From Oscillospiraceae bacterium (GTDB lineage Bacteria; Bacillota; Clostridia; Oscillospirales; Oscillospiraceae): a DNA stretch of 32,593 nt. The stretch is from contig SVKK01000017.1 in NCBI GenBank assembly GCA_015068425.1, forward strand, positions 8,288-40,880, in the 5' to 3' direction. A program made the translations under genes and the position numbers. The notes beneath the pieces were generated by a model that did not search any database, was not told the origin of the DNA, and saw nothing but the letters and a program-made list of their open reading frames with translations. Every line of letters starts with the position of its first letter. Within the stretch, counting starts at the first letter, position 1. Shown piece by piece: positions 1 to 8,019 of this stretch.

Positions 1-710
1 CCGCTCTCATTAAACTCGGCTCTGGTGCCGTGGCACATGATGCGGCATTTTGCCCAGTTTATCTGGCTGTAACCAACTTCCTTGCCGCCGGAGCAAACAA
101 GGCGCTCCTTACCCTTCTCATAAGGGGGAATTGCACCGGTGGGGCACATTTTTTCGCAGATATGGCATTTTTCCGGGTCGCAGAGTCTGGGGCCGTCATA
201 CATAGGGTCAGCTGTCAGCTCTGCAGTGGTCAAAACCGCACCGAAGCGGTTGCGGGGGCCGAACTCGGGGGTGAGCATAAGGGAGCTCCAGCCGAACTCG
301 CCCAAGCCTGCCGCGTAGGCGCAGTGGCGCATACTCATCATCTTTGCTCCGTGGGTAGGACCTGCAGTGTTGGGCATAGCGGCGCAGCCGGTAAGCTTTT
401 CCACGAAGCGGGAAATCTTATAGTTTGCAAAAAGAAGCTCATAGTTGGGAGCACCCACATAGCCGTAAGCGCCGTAAATTCCATGAAGCTCATACATCTC
501 GTCCTCAAAGGTGCGCAAAGTGGCATTGACCGCGCCATCGGGCAGACGGGTGCAGAAAACTATAACGCTCTTGCAGCCGGGGAGGAAATCCGTGGGGTGC
601 AAACCTTCGGGAGACTCATTGAATCTATCAATGCTTGCAATGCCCACCTTGTCCATTCCAACTTCGTTGAGCGCAAAATCTTTAATTTTTTGTTCAAGAC
701 TTATACTCAT
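1..710 (-). CDS. QueG-like 4Fe-4S reductase-type protein, 3' end cut by window
   Basis: Open frame from an ATG at 710 to the left edge (236 complete codons seen), so the C-terminus is missing. The protein starts MSISLEQKIKDFALNEVGMD. It has an epoxyqueuosine-reductase-like N-terminal layout and then a ferredoxin-type motif CDPEKCHICEKMCPTG (C-x4-C-x2-C-x3-C-P). More cysteines follow in WAKCRIMCHG near the edge. Family members are cytoplasmic corrinoid or Fe-S reductases, and many clostridial homologues are not true QueG. It lies 65 nt downstream of the FAD-dependent oxidoreductase on the same strand and is probably co-transcribed, so it could be an electron partner of that flavoprotein (inference). 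Start choice is supported by the family-like N-terminus. The precise substrate cannot be named from this fragment. Confidence 0.75.
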   Translation of the reverse strand, partial: MSISLEQKIKDFALNEVGMDKVGIASIDRFNESPEGLHPTDFLPGCKSVIVFCTRLPDGAVNATLRTFEDEMYELHGIYGAYGYVGAPNYELLFANYKISRFVEKLTGCAAMPNTAGPTHGAKMMSMRHCAYAAGLGEFGWSSLMLTPEFGPRNRFGAVLTTAELTADPMYDGPRLCDPEKCHICEKMCPTGAIPPYEKGKERLVCSGGKEVGYSQINWAKCRIMCHGTRAEFNES

Positions 711-735
711 TTTTCTGTCTCCATAAACGCACTCG

Positions 736-767
736 ATGGTCACAGCCTTTTTCAAAGCTGTGACCAT
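736..767 (-). other. Intergenic hairpin between co-directional genes
   Basis: A perfect 11-bp inverted repeat (ATGGTCACAGC / GCTGTGACCAT) with a 10-nt loop fills most of the gap between the flavoprotein stop and the Fe-S gene start. No U-run follows it on the minus strand, so it looks more like an mRNA-processing or stability hairpin, or a weak attenuator, than a terminator. Confidence 0.5.
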
Positions 768-775
768 AATTTAGT

Positions 776-2254
776 TTACCACTGTCTGTAGTCCTTGAGA
801 GCTCCGGCTTTTTCCCGCTCTTTCTTGGCAAGCTCGGAATATAGACCGTATTCGTGCGCCTCGCATACTTCAGTGTAGCTGATATCGGTATGGCCGTTTC
901 TGGGCAGGGGAACATCCTGCTCACCCGCTAGGATATCCTGAACCGTGCGTATATCAACATCTCTTGCGGTGGAGCCGTTTTTAACGGCAACGGCGGCAGC
1001 TACACCTGCAGCCTGACCTGTGCCAACGCACTGGGGAATAAGGTTGCACCAGTCAATAGCCACATTATCCGCGGAAATATGGCGGCCGGGAGCGATAATA
1101 TTCTCCACATTGCGGGGAAGAAGGGCTCTATAGGGGATTTCGATAGGTGCGCAGTCATTGATAAGGCAGATGGTGGAATGCCAGGCGATAACGTCATCGT
1201 GCTTCTTTGCAAAGGCAAAGTCATCGGTGGTCATCTGGTAGTCACCGCCTATGCGGCAGCTGCCTCTGGTACCCAGCTGGGGAGCAATATCATAGAGGAA
1301 CGCATCGCCGAAAGCGTAGGGGCAGGCTTCCTTCAGGTAAGCCAGGGCATCTCTCATAGTTGCGCGGGTGTTGAGCTCGGTCTGGGTGCAGTCCTTGATA
1401 AGAGAGCAGTCCATATCACCGTGCCAGTTGTTTATCCAGCAAATATCGTCGGAGGGAGTGGGCATCGGAACGGCGCGGAAGCCGCAAACCTTCGCAAAGC
1501 CCTCGCGGAAGGCCTGGTTTGCTTCGGGATGGGCAAGGCGCCACTCGTGATAGCGGTTCCAGCTTGCTCCGCCGATTCTCCATACAAGAGCGGTGTTGGA
1601 ACAACGGGTCTTGCCGTCGGCAAGAGTAGAGAAGGGGGCGCCGCTCTGGCGTACGATATCGCCGTCGCCGGTTGCATCAATAACAACCTTGGCAAGAACT
1701 ACCTTGCGTCCTTCCTTGCTCTCAAAGATAACGCCCTTGCAGACGTTTCCTTCCATAATGGGTTTTGTGCCCCAGCAGTGGCACATAACGCGGATGGAGT
1801 CGGAATGCTCCAGAAGCATTTTGTCCATCTCTATCTTCATCTGGTTGGGTTCGTAGTAAACGGCACGGACAAGGCGCTCCGGCTTGCTCTCGCTGACGCA
1901 GCCGTGAATTCTTGCCCACGCGTGGAGAAGCGCGGGGTCATCGTCCTTGCCTATCTTGCTAAGGTCGGGACCCATAACGGCATTGGGAATGGAAGCAAGG
2001 CGGGTGAACCACTCTTCCTGAAGACCGCGGACAAAACTCTTATCATACCATGAGAGCTTGGGAACCATCACAACATAGCCGCCGGTAACATCGCCGCCCA
2101 TATAGCCGTAGCGTTCCATAATAATAACATTTTTGCAGCCTGCTCTTGCTGCCGCAATGGCTGCGGAGTGGCCGGCGCTGCCGCCGCCTACTACCAACAC
2201 ATCGCATTCATCATATACAGGTAAAACAGTCTGAGGCTCAAGATAAGTTTTCAT
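776..2254 (-). CDS. FAD-dependent oxidoreductase (FAD_oxidored family)
   Basis: 492 aa. A Rossmann FAD-binding motif GGGSAG sits at residues 23-28, followed by an acidic strand end and the family-typical ERYGYMGGD stretch. Near the C-terminus, NIIAPGRHISAD and a VGTGQAAG segment form the second flavin-contacting region. This is the pattern of the FAD_oxidored Pfam family (glucose-inhibited-division/thiol:fumarate-type fold), which is broad and poorly characterised. No signal peptide is visible, so it is cytoplasmic. The start at 2254 agrees with the family N-terminus, but its Shine-Dalgarno (AAAGGG about 14 nt upstream) is distant. It is the first gene after the structured element at 2388-2696 and is followed by an Fe-S protein. 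A redox role with small organic substrates is likely; the substrate is unknown. Confidence 0.85.
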   Translation of the reverse strand: MKTYLEPQTVLPVYDECDVLVVGGGSAGHSAAIAAARAGCKNVIIMERYGYMGGDVTGGYVVMVPKLSWYDKSFVRGLQEEWFTRLASIPNAVMGPDLSKIGKDDDPALLHAWARIHGCVSESKPERLVRAVYYEPNQMKIEMDKMLLEHSDSIRVMCHCWGTKPIMEGNVCKGVIFESKEGRKVVLAKVVIDATGDGDIVRQSGAPFSTLADGKTRCSNTALVWRIGGASWNRYHEWRLAHPEANQAFREGFAKVCGFRAVPMPTPSDDICWINNWHGDMDCSLIKDCTQTELNTRATMRDALAYLKEACPYAFGDAFLYDIAPQLGTRGSCRIGGDYQMTTDDFAFAKKHDDVIAWHSTICLINDCAPIEIPYRALLPRNVENIIAPGRHISADNVAIDWCNLIPQCVGTGQAAGVAAAVAVKNGSTARDVDIRTVQDILAGEQDVPLPRNGHTDISYTEVCEAHEYGLYSELAKKEREKAGALKDYRQW

Positions 2255-2387
2255 ATTAATTAACAGCCCTTTCCTGACATTATATTAAAAGCATATACTT
2301 TCCTGTTTATTATTTTATAAATATATGCCCCCGCTTTGAAGTCCACAAATGCTTTCATGGGTGTAAAAAATTTATATGTACCACACA
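2255..2387 (-). promoter_or_regulatory. Upstream region of the flavoprotein gene with a motif shared with operon A
   Basis: AT-rich stretch between the flavoprotein start and the structured element. It holds the 13-mer CAAATGCTTTCAT at 2346-2358 (plus-strand reading) and CCACACA at 2381-2387. Both also occur upstream of the ferredoxin that starts operon A (10844-10856 and 10824-10830). Several TATAAA/TATAAT-like boxes lie at about 2280-2320, but no -35/-10 pair stands out. This is a candidate common regulator site. Confidence 0.4.
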
Positions 2388-2696
2388 AAAAAACTCCGGC
2401 TAAAGGCGGACTCACATGGGGATTTATACGCTCCAAAGAGTATCTTTTCCCGCAATACTGCAAAGAAAATCCACGGCAGGCGACAGCCTTGCCGTGGATT
2501 TTTTAATTGTCTTGCAGAAAAATCTTTCTCTTTGGAGTGCTTTGCAGTTTTGAATATCAGATTTTTTCTTGCAGCAACTCCGTTGAGCGCGGAAACACTT
2601 TGTGTATTTCAAGATCAGCGGAGGAAGCTGCGTGGAAAAAGATTTATTCAAAACCGTGCAAATCCCTATGTGAGGCCGCCTAAGCCGGAGTTTTTT
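2388..2696. repeat. Self-complementary 309-bp element (MITE-like or large structured RNA)
   Basis: This holds most of the 449-nt gene-free stretch 2255-2703. Long imperfect terminal inverted repeats at 2388-2425 and 2660-2696 (starting AAAAAACTCCGGCT) enclose two side-by-side hairpins. Hairpin A runs from 2431 to 2537. Its base is CTCCAAAGAG/CTCTTTGGAG, and its apex is a 13-bp stem (AAAATCCACGGCA at 2466-2478 with its complement at 2490-2502). Hairpin B, about 2542-2665, pairs TTGCAGTTTTGAATA with the matching sequence ending at 2665, and GCAGC..CTCCG with CGGAG..GCTGC. The result is a cloverleaf-like fold on either strand, with T-runs at both outer ends. There is no credible ORF and no obvious target duplication. 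It ends 8 nt from the LysR stop codon, so it may also terminate that transcript. Confidence 0.65.
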
Positions 2697-2703
2697 ATAT
2701 TAC

Positions 2704-3594
2704 TTATTTAGTCTCAAAATACCTGCGGGCAAAGGCTATAAAATCGTTAAAGGCCTTCTTATGGCGGATATCCTTGTTCCATATAATACGCAGATAAATC
2801 TTCTCGGACTCCTCTATGGGCACAGTGATTATGTCCGGGTCATTTTCCATGCTCTGCCGGGGCTGAACACTGCTGCAGAGATTTTCCTTTATCATCTGCT
2901 TGACCGATGAGACCTGCTTTGTTTCGTGAACAAAGTTGGGGTGCAGATCGTGTTTTTCATAAAGCATCACCGTCTGGTTATGCTTGGGGTCAAGTCCGCT
3001 GAGCCCAATCAAAGGCTCATCCTTTATATCATGGATGGAAACGCTCTTCCTGCCCGCAAGAGGATGGTCCTTGTTGCAGCAGAAGACGAAGCCGGACTCC
3101 TCAATATTTATATAGTCCATTCCCTCAATATCCTCTCCTCCGCTGAGGGAAATGAGAACATCGAGCTCCTGATCAAACATCTTGCTGTCAAGGAATGAAT
3201 ATCCTATATCGGGCATTTTTAGTCGGACATGGGGACACTCCTTTGTAAATGCCCCAAGGAAGGGCAGAATGCAGCAGCGGGCGGTAAAGGTCAGGCCTAT
3301 ATTGAGCCAATGGTCATTTTCAGAAGAATATGCATCCTTAATGGCCTCCATCTCTGTGCGCAGCTCCGCCACCATTTTTTCAATTTTCATGCATTTATCG
3401 TAAAAAACGATGCCTGCTTCGGTAAGCGCAACGCCTGAGGTGGTGCGTCGGAAAAGCTCAATACCGAACTCCTGCTCCAAATCCTTCACCGTTCTGGAAA
3501 CAGCAGGTCTGGAAACCAGCAGTTCATCCGCAGCCTTGGAAATGCTGCCGTATTTACATACAGCCATCATATATTCAAGCTGGAAAAACTTCAT
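2704..3594 (-). CDS. LysR-family transcriptional regulator
   Basis: 296 aa, the usual LysR length. The N-terminal winged helix-turn-helix spans residues 1-60, with the hallmark SISKAADELLVSRPAVSRTV recognition region and LFRRTTSGVALTEAG after it. The rest is the periplasmic-binding-protein-like effector domain, with HPLAGRKSVSIHD typical of the hinge between its subdomains. It is divergent from the D-2-hydroxyacid dehydrogenase at 3806 across a 211-nt gap, the classical arrangement for a LysR protein controlling its neighbour and itself. The effector is unknown. It could also act on the flavoprotein gene beyond the structured element. The ribosome site before the ATG at 3594 is weak. Confidence 0.93.
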   Translation of the reverse strand: MKFFQLEYMMAVCKYGSISKAADELLVSRPAVSRTVKDLEQEFGIELFRRTTSGVALTEAGIVFYDKCMKIEKMVAELRTEMEAIKDAYSSENDHWLNIGLTFTARCCILPFLGAFTKECPHVRLKMPDIGYSFLDSKMFDQELDVLISLSGGEDIEGMDYINIEESGFVFCCNKDHPLAGRKSVSIHDIKDEPLIGLSGLDPKHNQTVMLYEKHDLHPNFVHETKQVSSVKQMIKENLCSSVQPRQSMENDPDIITVPIEESEKIYLRIIWNKDIRHKKAFNDFIAFARRYFETK

Positions 3595-3746
3595 ATTTTC
3601 ACCCGCCTAAAGCCTGTAATTTTAACATTATGATAATACATTTTTGTTACACCGTCAAACTTTATTTACAACCTTGTGCAATTTTAATACATCGGCATAA
3701 CATTTTTCTACATAATAAACAGCGATTTTCTATTTCAAAATTCCCG

Positions 3747-3800
3747 ATGACAGTTTATAATACTTTCGTATACTAATATGTGAAAGTGAAATTAAGGAGG
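3747..3800 (+). promoter_or_regulatory. Promoter and RBS of the hydroxyacid dehydrogenase gene
   Basis: A -35-like ATGACA at 3747-3752 (five of six to TTGACA) is followed by a 16-nt spacer and a -10 TATACT at 3769-3774. A second TATAAT lies at 3756-3761. The Shine-Dalgarno AAGGAGG at 3794-3800 sits 5 nt before the ATG at 3806. The remaining 3595-3746 is AT-rich divergent control DNA where LysR binding is expected; no single T-N11-A site is decisive. Confidence 0.6.
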
Positions 3801-3805
3801 CTACT

Positions 3806-4795
3806 ATGAAAATTTCTCTGATAACTTCCCGGAAGCGTTTTGAAAGCTATTCTGATCCCGCAATGGTTCCCGCTGATGCGGAGCTTTTCTTTATGCCCTT
3901 GGAGTACACCGAAGAAGAGGCTATGGATAAGCTTGCAGATACTGAAATTCTGTTGGTGGACTCCGTCCTCCCCGTTACCGCGAAAATGATAGAGGCTATG
4001 CCCAAACTCAAGATGATTCAGGCCGAGGGCGTTGCCTATAACAAAATTGATATTGAGGCCGCAAAATCTGCCGGTGTTTTTGTCTGCAACAACAAGGCCG
4101 TAAATGCAGCTCAGGTTGCCGAGCACAGCGTTATGCTTATCCTTGCGGTTATGCACAGACTCATTGAAGGTGATGCTCAGGTCCGCGCCGGAAATCAAAA
4201 CGAGACAAAGCTCCGTTTCATAAATGACGGACTTGAAGATATCATCGGCAAGAAGGTTGGTCTTGTTGGTTTCGGCGCTATAGGCAAGGAGCTTGCCAAA
4301 CGTCTTCTCCCCTTCGGCTGCCAGCTTTTCTACTATGACCCCTTCCGCGCTTCCGCCGAGGTTGAGCAGGAATACTCCATCACATATCTGGAGAAGGAAG
4401 AGCTTCTTTCCAGCTGCGATGTCATCACCCTCCATGTTCCCGTAACCCCCAGCACCACCAACTTCATAAATAAGGAAGCCCTTGCTATTATGAAGCCCAA
4501 TGCAATAATCATCAACGCCGCCCGCGGTCTTGTTGTTGATACTCAGGCTCTTGCCGATGCAATTATGGCAGAACAGATTTACGGTGCAGGTCTTGACACC
4601 ATTGAGCCGGAACCCGTTCCCGCCGACTCCCCCGTTCTGCTTATGCCCGAGCCCTATTGCAGCAGAGTGGTCCTCTCCCCCCATGTTGCAGGAACAACCA
4701 AGTCCGTATTCTTCTCTGCATACCGCAATTTCTGGGGCAATGTGAAGGCCGTTTCCAATGGCCAGCGACCCATAAATATTGTAAACGAGCTTTAA
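3806..4795 (+). CDS. D-isomer-specific 2-hydroxyacid dehydrogenase, NAD-dependent
   Basis: 329 aa. The NAD-binding motif GFGAIG is at residues 155-160, with an acidic residue (D178) at the end of the next strand in FYYDPF, favouring NAD over NADP. The catalytic triad of the family is intact: Arg240 in NAARGLVVD, Glu267 in DTIEPEP and His293 in SPHVAGTT. Such enzymes interconvert 2-oxo acids and D-2-hydroxy acids, or act on phosphoglycerate-like substrates, in the cytoplasm. The gene is monocistronic, transcribed away from the LysR gene and closed by a strong terminator. The substrate cannot be read from the sequence. A role in recycling NADH or reducing an aromatic 2-oxo acid made by the neighbouring catabolic operons is possible but speculative. 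Confidence 0.92.
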   Translation: MKISLITSRKRFESYSDPAMVPADAELFFMPLEYTEEEAMDKLADTEILLVDSVLPVTAKMIEAMPKLKMIQAEGVAYNKIDIEAAKSAGVFVCNNKAVNAAQVAEHSVMLILAVMHRLIEGDAQVRAGNQNETKLRFINDGLEDIIGKKVGLVGFGAIGKELAKRLLPFGCQLFYYDPFRASAEVEQEYSITYLEKEELLSSCDVITLHVPVTPSTTNFINKEALAIMKPNAIIINAARGLVVDTQALADAIMAEQIYGAGLDTIEPEPVPADSPVLLMPEPYCSRVVLSPHVAGTTKSVFFSAYRNFWGNVKAVSNGQRPINIVNEL

Positions 4796-4809
4796 TCCAA
4801 TATAACAGC

Positions 4810-4843
4810 AAAAAAGGAAGTCCCCGAGGGGACTTCCTTTTTT
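4810..4843. terminator. Bidirectional Rho-independent terminator
   Basis: A perfect 16-bp stem with a 2-nt nominal loop (GA), A-run on the left and T-run on the right. It lies between the convergent ends of the hydroxyacid dehydrogenase gene (plus) and the TRAP solute-binding gene (minus), and can serve both. Confidence 0.9.
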
Positions 4844-4872
4844 CGCTTTAAAGATTAACAGGGCTTATCGGC

Positions 4873-6036
4873 TTATTCGTACTTGCCGTCGTAGTTGGCA
4901 ATGGCATCCTGCCAGATCTGGAGAATGTCAAATACCTCGGTGTAACCCTTGTCATAAAGATCCTGGAGCATCTTGTCGCCGAAGGGCTTAACGCCGTCGC
5001 GCCATGCCTGCATAGCTTCGCCTTCGATGTAGCGGATGGGATTGCCGCTTGCAGCAACCATGTCGATCCAGCTCTGGTCAGAGGTGGTCCACCACTCGTA
5101 GCTCATCTCCCAGTACTCTTCGCTGTAGTTGAGCTCTTCCATGATGATGTTCTGGAGAGTGGGATCGAGGGACTGCCAAGTGTCATAGTTAATGCAGATA
5201 GCCTTAACGCCGGTGGAAGCGCCGTTTTCGAACATGTAAACGCTCTTTGCGGGCTGCAGTGCGCCGAAGATACCGATAACGTTCAGACCGTTGATCAGAC
5301 CGTCAACAACACCGTTGGTGATGCAGGAATAATAATCGGGGGGAATCTGGAAAACGGGAGTTGCGCCTACGCTGCCGAGGAACTGCATGAGCTGGGGATT
5401 GTCGCAAGCCAGCTTCATACCGGCAACGGTATCGGGAGTGGAGATTTCAACATCCTCTGCAAATGCCATTGCAGTACCCCATACGCCAACGATGAATATG
5501 GGGTGGATGTTAACAGCGTGGAACTCAGCGAGCATGGTCTCATTGTTGAGGATAACGTCGTTCATGACGTCAGCTGCCATGGGAAGGCTGGTGAAGCCAA
5601 GGAAGGGATAGGAAACGACCTGCTGGGTGTAGGGGAAAGCATCCTTGAAGTTGGAGAGGGTGACGTCGGAGAAGTCAGCCAGACCGGCACCAAGGCCATC
5701 CATGGAGTCGTTAGCGCTCATCAGGGAGCTGGAGAAGTAGTTGACGAAAGTGACCTTGCCGTCAGTACGCTCAGTGATGCGCTCCAGAGCTGCCAGATAC
5801 TGGGGGCTCTGCTCTTCAGATGCGTTGAAGTTGAATACCAGCTCTACTTCGGGACCGGTGTACTCGGGAGTATCAGCGGGCTCAGCGGGAGCTGCGGGCT
5901 CGGCGGGAGCAGCGGGCTCAGCGGGGGCAGCGGGCTCAGCGGGAGCAGCAGGAGCTGCAGGAGCCTGATTGCCGCAGCCGGCGAACATGCTGACTACCAT
6001 CAGAACTGCAAGAAGTGCGCACAGGAACTTTTTCAT
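4873..6036 (-). CDS. dctP: TRAP transporter solute-binding lipoprotein (DctP family)
   Basis: 387 aa. The N-terminus is a lipoprotein signal: a positive start, a hydrophobic run and the lipobox FAGC with Cys21, so the protein is anchored outside the membrane. A low-complexity Ala-Pro-Glu linker (about residues 26-54) links the anchor to the DctP domain. The mature part has the DctP-like stretches YFSSSLMSANDSMDGL and VDGLINGLNVIG. It captures an organic anion and delivers it to the DctQM permease encoded just upstream in the transcript. TRAP systems carry dicarboxylates, aromatic acids and other carboxylates using an ion gradient. Being in the same transcription unit as the flavoprotein-hydrolase fusion suggests import of that enzyme's substrate (inference). 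It is the last gene of operon A. RBS AAAGGAGG precedes the ATG. Confidence 0.93.
   Translation of the reverse strand: MKKFLCALLAVLMVVSMFAGCGNQAPAAPAAPAEPAAPAEPAAPAEPAAPAEPADTPEYTGPEVELVFNFNASEEQSPQYLAALERITERTDGKVTFVNYFSSSLMSANDSMDGLGAGLADFSDVTLSNFKDAFPYTQQVVSYPFLGFTSLPMAADVMNDVILNNETMLAEFHAVNIHPIFIVGVWGTAMAFAEDVEISTPDTVAGMKLACDNPQLMQFLGSVGATPVFQIPPDYYSCITNGVVDGLINGLNVIGIFGALQPAKSVYMFENGASTGVKAICINYDTWQSLDPTLQNIIMEELNYSEEYWEMSYEWWTTSDQSWIDMVAASGNPIRYIEGEAMQAWRDGVKPFGDKMLQDLYDKGYTEVFDILQIWQDAIANYDGKYE
5872..5961 (-). repeat. In-frame tandem repeat coding for an Ala-Pro-Glu linker
   Basis: About four near-identical 18-bp units, each coding APAEPA-type hexapeptides, inside the solute-binding protein gene. 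It forms the flexible spacer between lipid anchor and binding domain and may vary in copy number between strains. Confidence 0.8.
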
Positions 6037-6080
6037 GTTTTGTTTCCTCCTTTTTATTTTGTATGCACTTGCTTATTTAT

Positions 6081-7382
6081 TTATGCTGCCATCATACTGG
6101 GTATGAAGGTTGCAATACTTGGGAAGATGATCATCAGTATAAGGATGACCACGTCAACAGCGAGATATGGCACAACGCCCTTGAATATTCTGTCTACCGG
6201 CTCTCCCGTAACGGCGGCCATTGTGAAGCAGGTCATGCCGACAGGGGGCGAGATAGAACCGATGGCCATGAGCTTTACTACGAAAGCACCCAGCCAGATG
6301 GGGTCGAAGCCTACTCTCATAAGAGCGGAATAGAGAACGGGAATGGTGAGAAGCACCATGGGAGTCTCAGGCAGGAACATGCCGAGGATGAAATAGAGAA
6401 CGATGAGAGCAACAGCAATTACCCACTTGGGAACCTGCAGGCCAACAATAAGGTTGGCAAGAAGCATGGGCAGACGGCTCAGGCTCATAAAGGTAACAAA
6501 GAGATAGGTGGATGCAATGAGGAAGAAGATCATACCGCAGAGGGTTGCGGTCTCTTTGAGAGCCTTTGTAAACTTCTTAACAGTGATCTGGCGGAAGATG
6601 AAGGCGATAACTATGGAGCCGAATGCGCCGATTGCACCTGCCTCAGTGGTGGTGAAGAAGCCGGCATAAACGCCGCCCATTACCAGAATAACCAGAAGCA
6701 TAATGGGAACGATCTTCAGAAGACTCTTCATCATCTGCTTAAAGGGCACCTTGGGGCCGCGGGGTCCCAGCTTGGGATTGATGGTGCACATTATATAGAT
6801 GACCACGATGTAAAGTATCATCTGGATAACACCGACACCCACACCGCTCATGAACAGCTGTCCGATTGAGTTTTCGGTAATGATACCGTAGGTGATAAAG
6901 GCCATGCTGGGAGGAATGAGTATGCTGAGAGGAGCGCCGGCTGCAACAGAGCCGCAGGCAAAGGAATCATCATAGTTGTTCTTTCTCATTTCGGGAAGAG
7001 CAACGCGACCCATAATAACAACGCCCACGTTGGAAGAACCGGAAATAGCTCCGAGAACGCCGCAGGCAACAACGGTGGCGGATGCGAGGCCGCCCTTGAA
7101 GCGTCCGACCCATGCGTATGCGGCTGCATAAAGGTCAGTGCCCATTGTCGACTCGGATATTATCATACCCATCAGGGTAAACATAGGTATAACGGTGAAA
7201 GCGTATGTATTCAGGTTTTTGAATGCAGAGGTTCCGGCAGAAGTCCAGGCAACACCGGTATTCTTAAGAATAATAATACCTATAATGCTGACAAGTGCCA
7301 TAGCTGCGCCAACCCACATTTTGAGAGCTATGAGAACAAGCAGTACGATTATTCCAATAAGACCTATCATTTCAGGTGACAT
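6081..7382 (-). CDS. dctM: TRAP transporter large permease subunit (DctM)
   Basis: 433 aa, the usual DctM length, almost entirely hydrophobic with about 11-12 membrane spans. DctM-like signatures include AISGSSNVGVVIMGRVALPEM, a re-entrant loop region followed by GAPLSILIPPSMAFITYG, and near the C-terminus IGSISPPVGMTCF. This subunit is the ion-coupled translocator. Its ATG overlaps the stop of the small permease gene by 1 nt (TGATG), so translation is coupled. The solute-binding gene follows 44 nt downstream. No fusion to DctQ is seen. Confidence 0.96.
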   Translation of the reverse strand: MSPEMIGLIGIIVLLVLIALKMWVGAAMALVSIIGIIILKNTGVAWTSAGTSAFKNLNTYAFTVIPMFTLMGMIISESTMGTDLYAAAYAWVGRFKGGLASATVVACGVLGAISGSSNVGVVIMGRVALPEMRKNNYDDSFACGSVAAGAPLSILIPPSMAFITYGIITENSIGQLFMSGVGVGVIQMILYIVVIYIMCTINPKLGPRGPKVPFKQMMKSLLKIVPIMLLVILVMGGVYAGFFTTTEAGAIGAFGSIVIAFIFRQITVKKFTKALKETATLCGMIFFLIASTYLFVTFMSLSRLPMLLANLIVGLQVPKWVIAVALIVLYFILGMFLPETPMVLLTIPVLYSALMRVGFDPIWLGAFVVKLMAIGSISPPVGMTCFTMAAVTGEPVDRIFKGVVPYLAVDVVILILMIIFPSIATFIPSMMAA

Positions 7383-7981
7383 CAGCTCTCACCTCCTGCT
7401 TTAGCTGCCTGAGCAGCCTTTTTCTTTTCAAGACGGGCGGCTATAACACCGGTCTGGCCGAAGGCAAACAGTTCATCGGTATCTTCAAGTGCAGCCTCCA
7501 GTTCCCAATTACCCTTAACCGCGCTGATTATCTTGCGGACAACCAGCAGAATGCCGGTGATGGCAGCAACGCCGTAGCTCATAGCAAATACGGCAACGAA
7601 CGGCCACTGGGGAACGGGAATGTTTACATAGGAAATGTTCTGCTTGAAGCTGGTCATGGTGTAGCCGAACTGGGCAGCAGACAGAGCAGCTATAGCCAAA
7701 GCGGCAAGGAAGAGGATAATTATATCAAGGATAACCTGAGCCTTGGGACTGAGCTTTTCGGTAAGGATATTAACCTTAACCTGTCTGTTTGCAAGAACAG
7801 ATGCGCCAAAGGAGCTCATATTAAGCAGAAGCAGAATCTGGGCCCACTCGGTACCGCCGATGATGGAGCGGTTGAAGAAAGTGCGGTAGCACACCTCAGC
7901 CACCATAAGCAGCATCATTGCGGAGACGAAAATCATACACAGCACCGTGAAAACACGGCACAGTCCACGAATTACTTTCAT
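7382..7981 (-). CDS. dctQ: TRAP transporter small permease subunit (DctQ)
   Basis: 199 aa with four predicted membrane spans, as usual for DctQ. The family-typical region MLLMVAEVCYRTFFNRSIIGGTEWAQ (residues about 22-47) is present, along with a charged C-terminal tail (ARLEKKKAAQAAKAGG) longer than in many homologues. It pairs with DctM to form the membrane part of the importer. RBS AAGGAG sits 7 nt before the ATG at 7981. It follows the flavoprotein-hydrolase gene by 38 nt, tying the importer to that enzyme. Confidence 0.93.
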   Translation of the reverse strand: MKVIRGLCRVFTVLCMIFVSAMMLLMVAEVCYRTFFNRSIIGGTEWAQILLLLNMSSFGASVLANRQVKVNILTEKLSPKAQVILDIIILFLAALAIAALSAAQFGYTMTSFKQNISYVNIPVPQWPFVAVFAMSYGVAAITGILLVVRKIISAVKGNWELEAALEDTDELFAFGQTGVIAARLEKKKAAQAAKAGGES

Positions 7982-8019
7982 GAAATTCTCCTTTCTATAC
8001 TTTTTGCCTTCTATTTTAA

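Noticed and set aside
2376-2711. A 111-codon frame in the structured element
   Set aside because: No ribosome site, and composition dictated by the inverted repeats; the opposite strand has similar chance frames.
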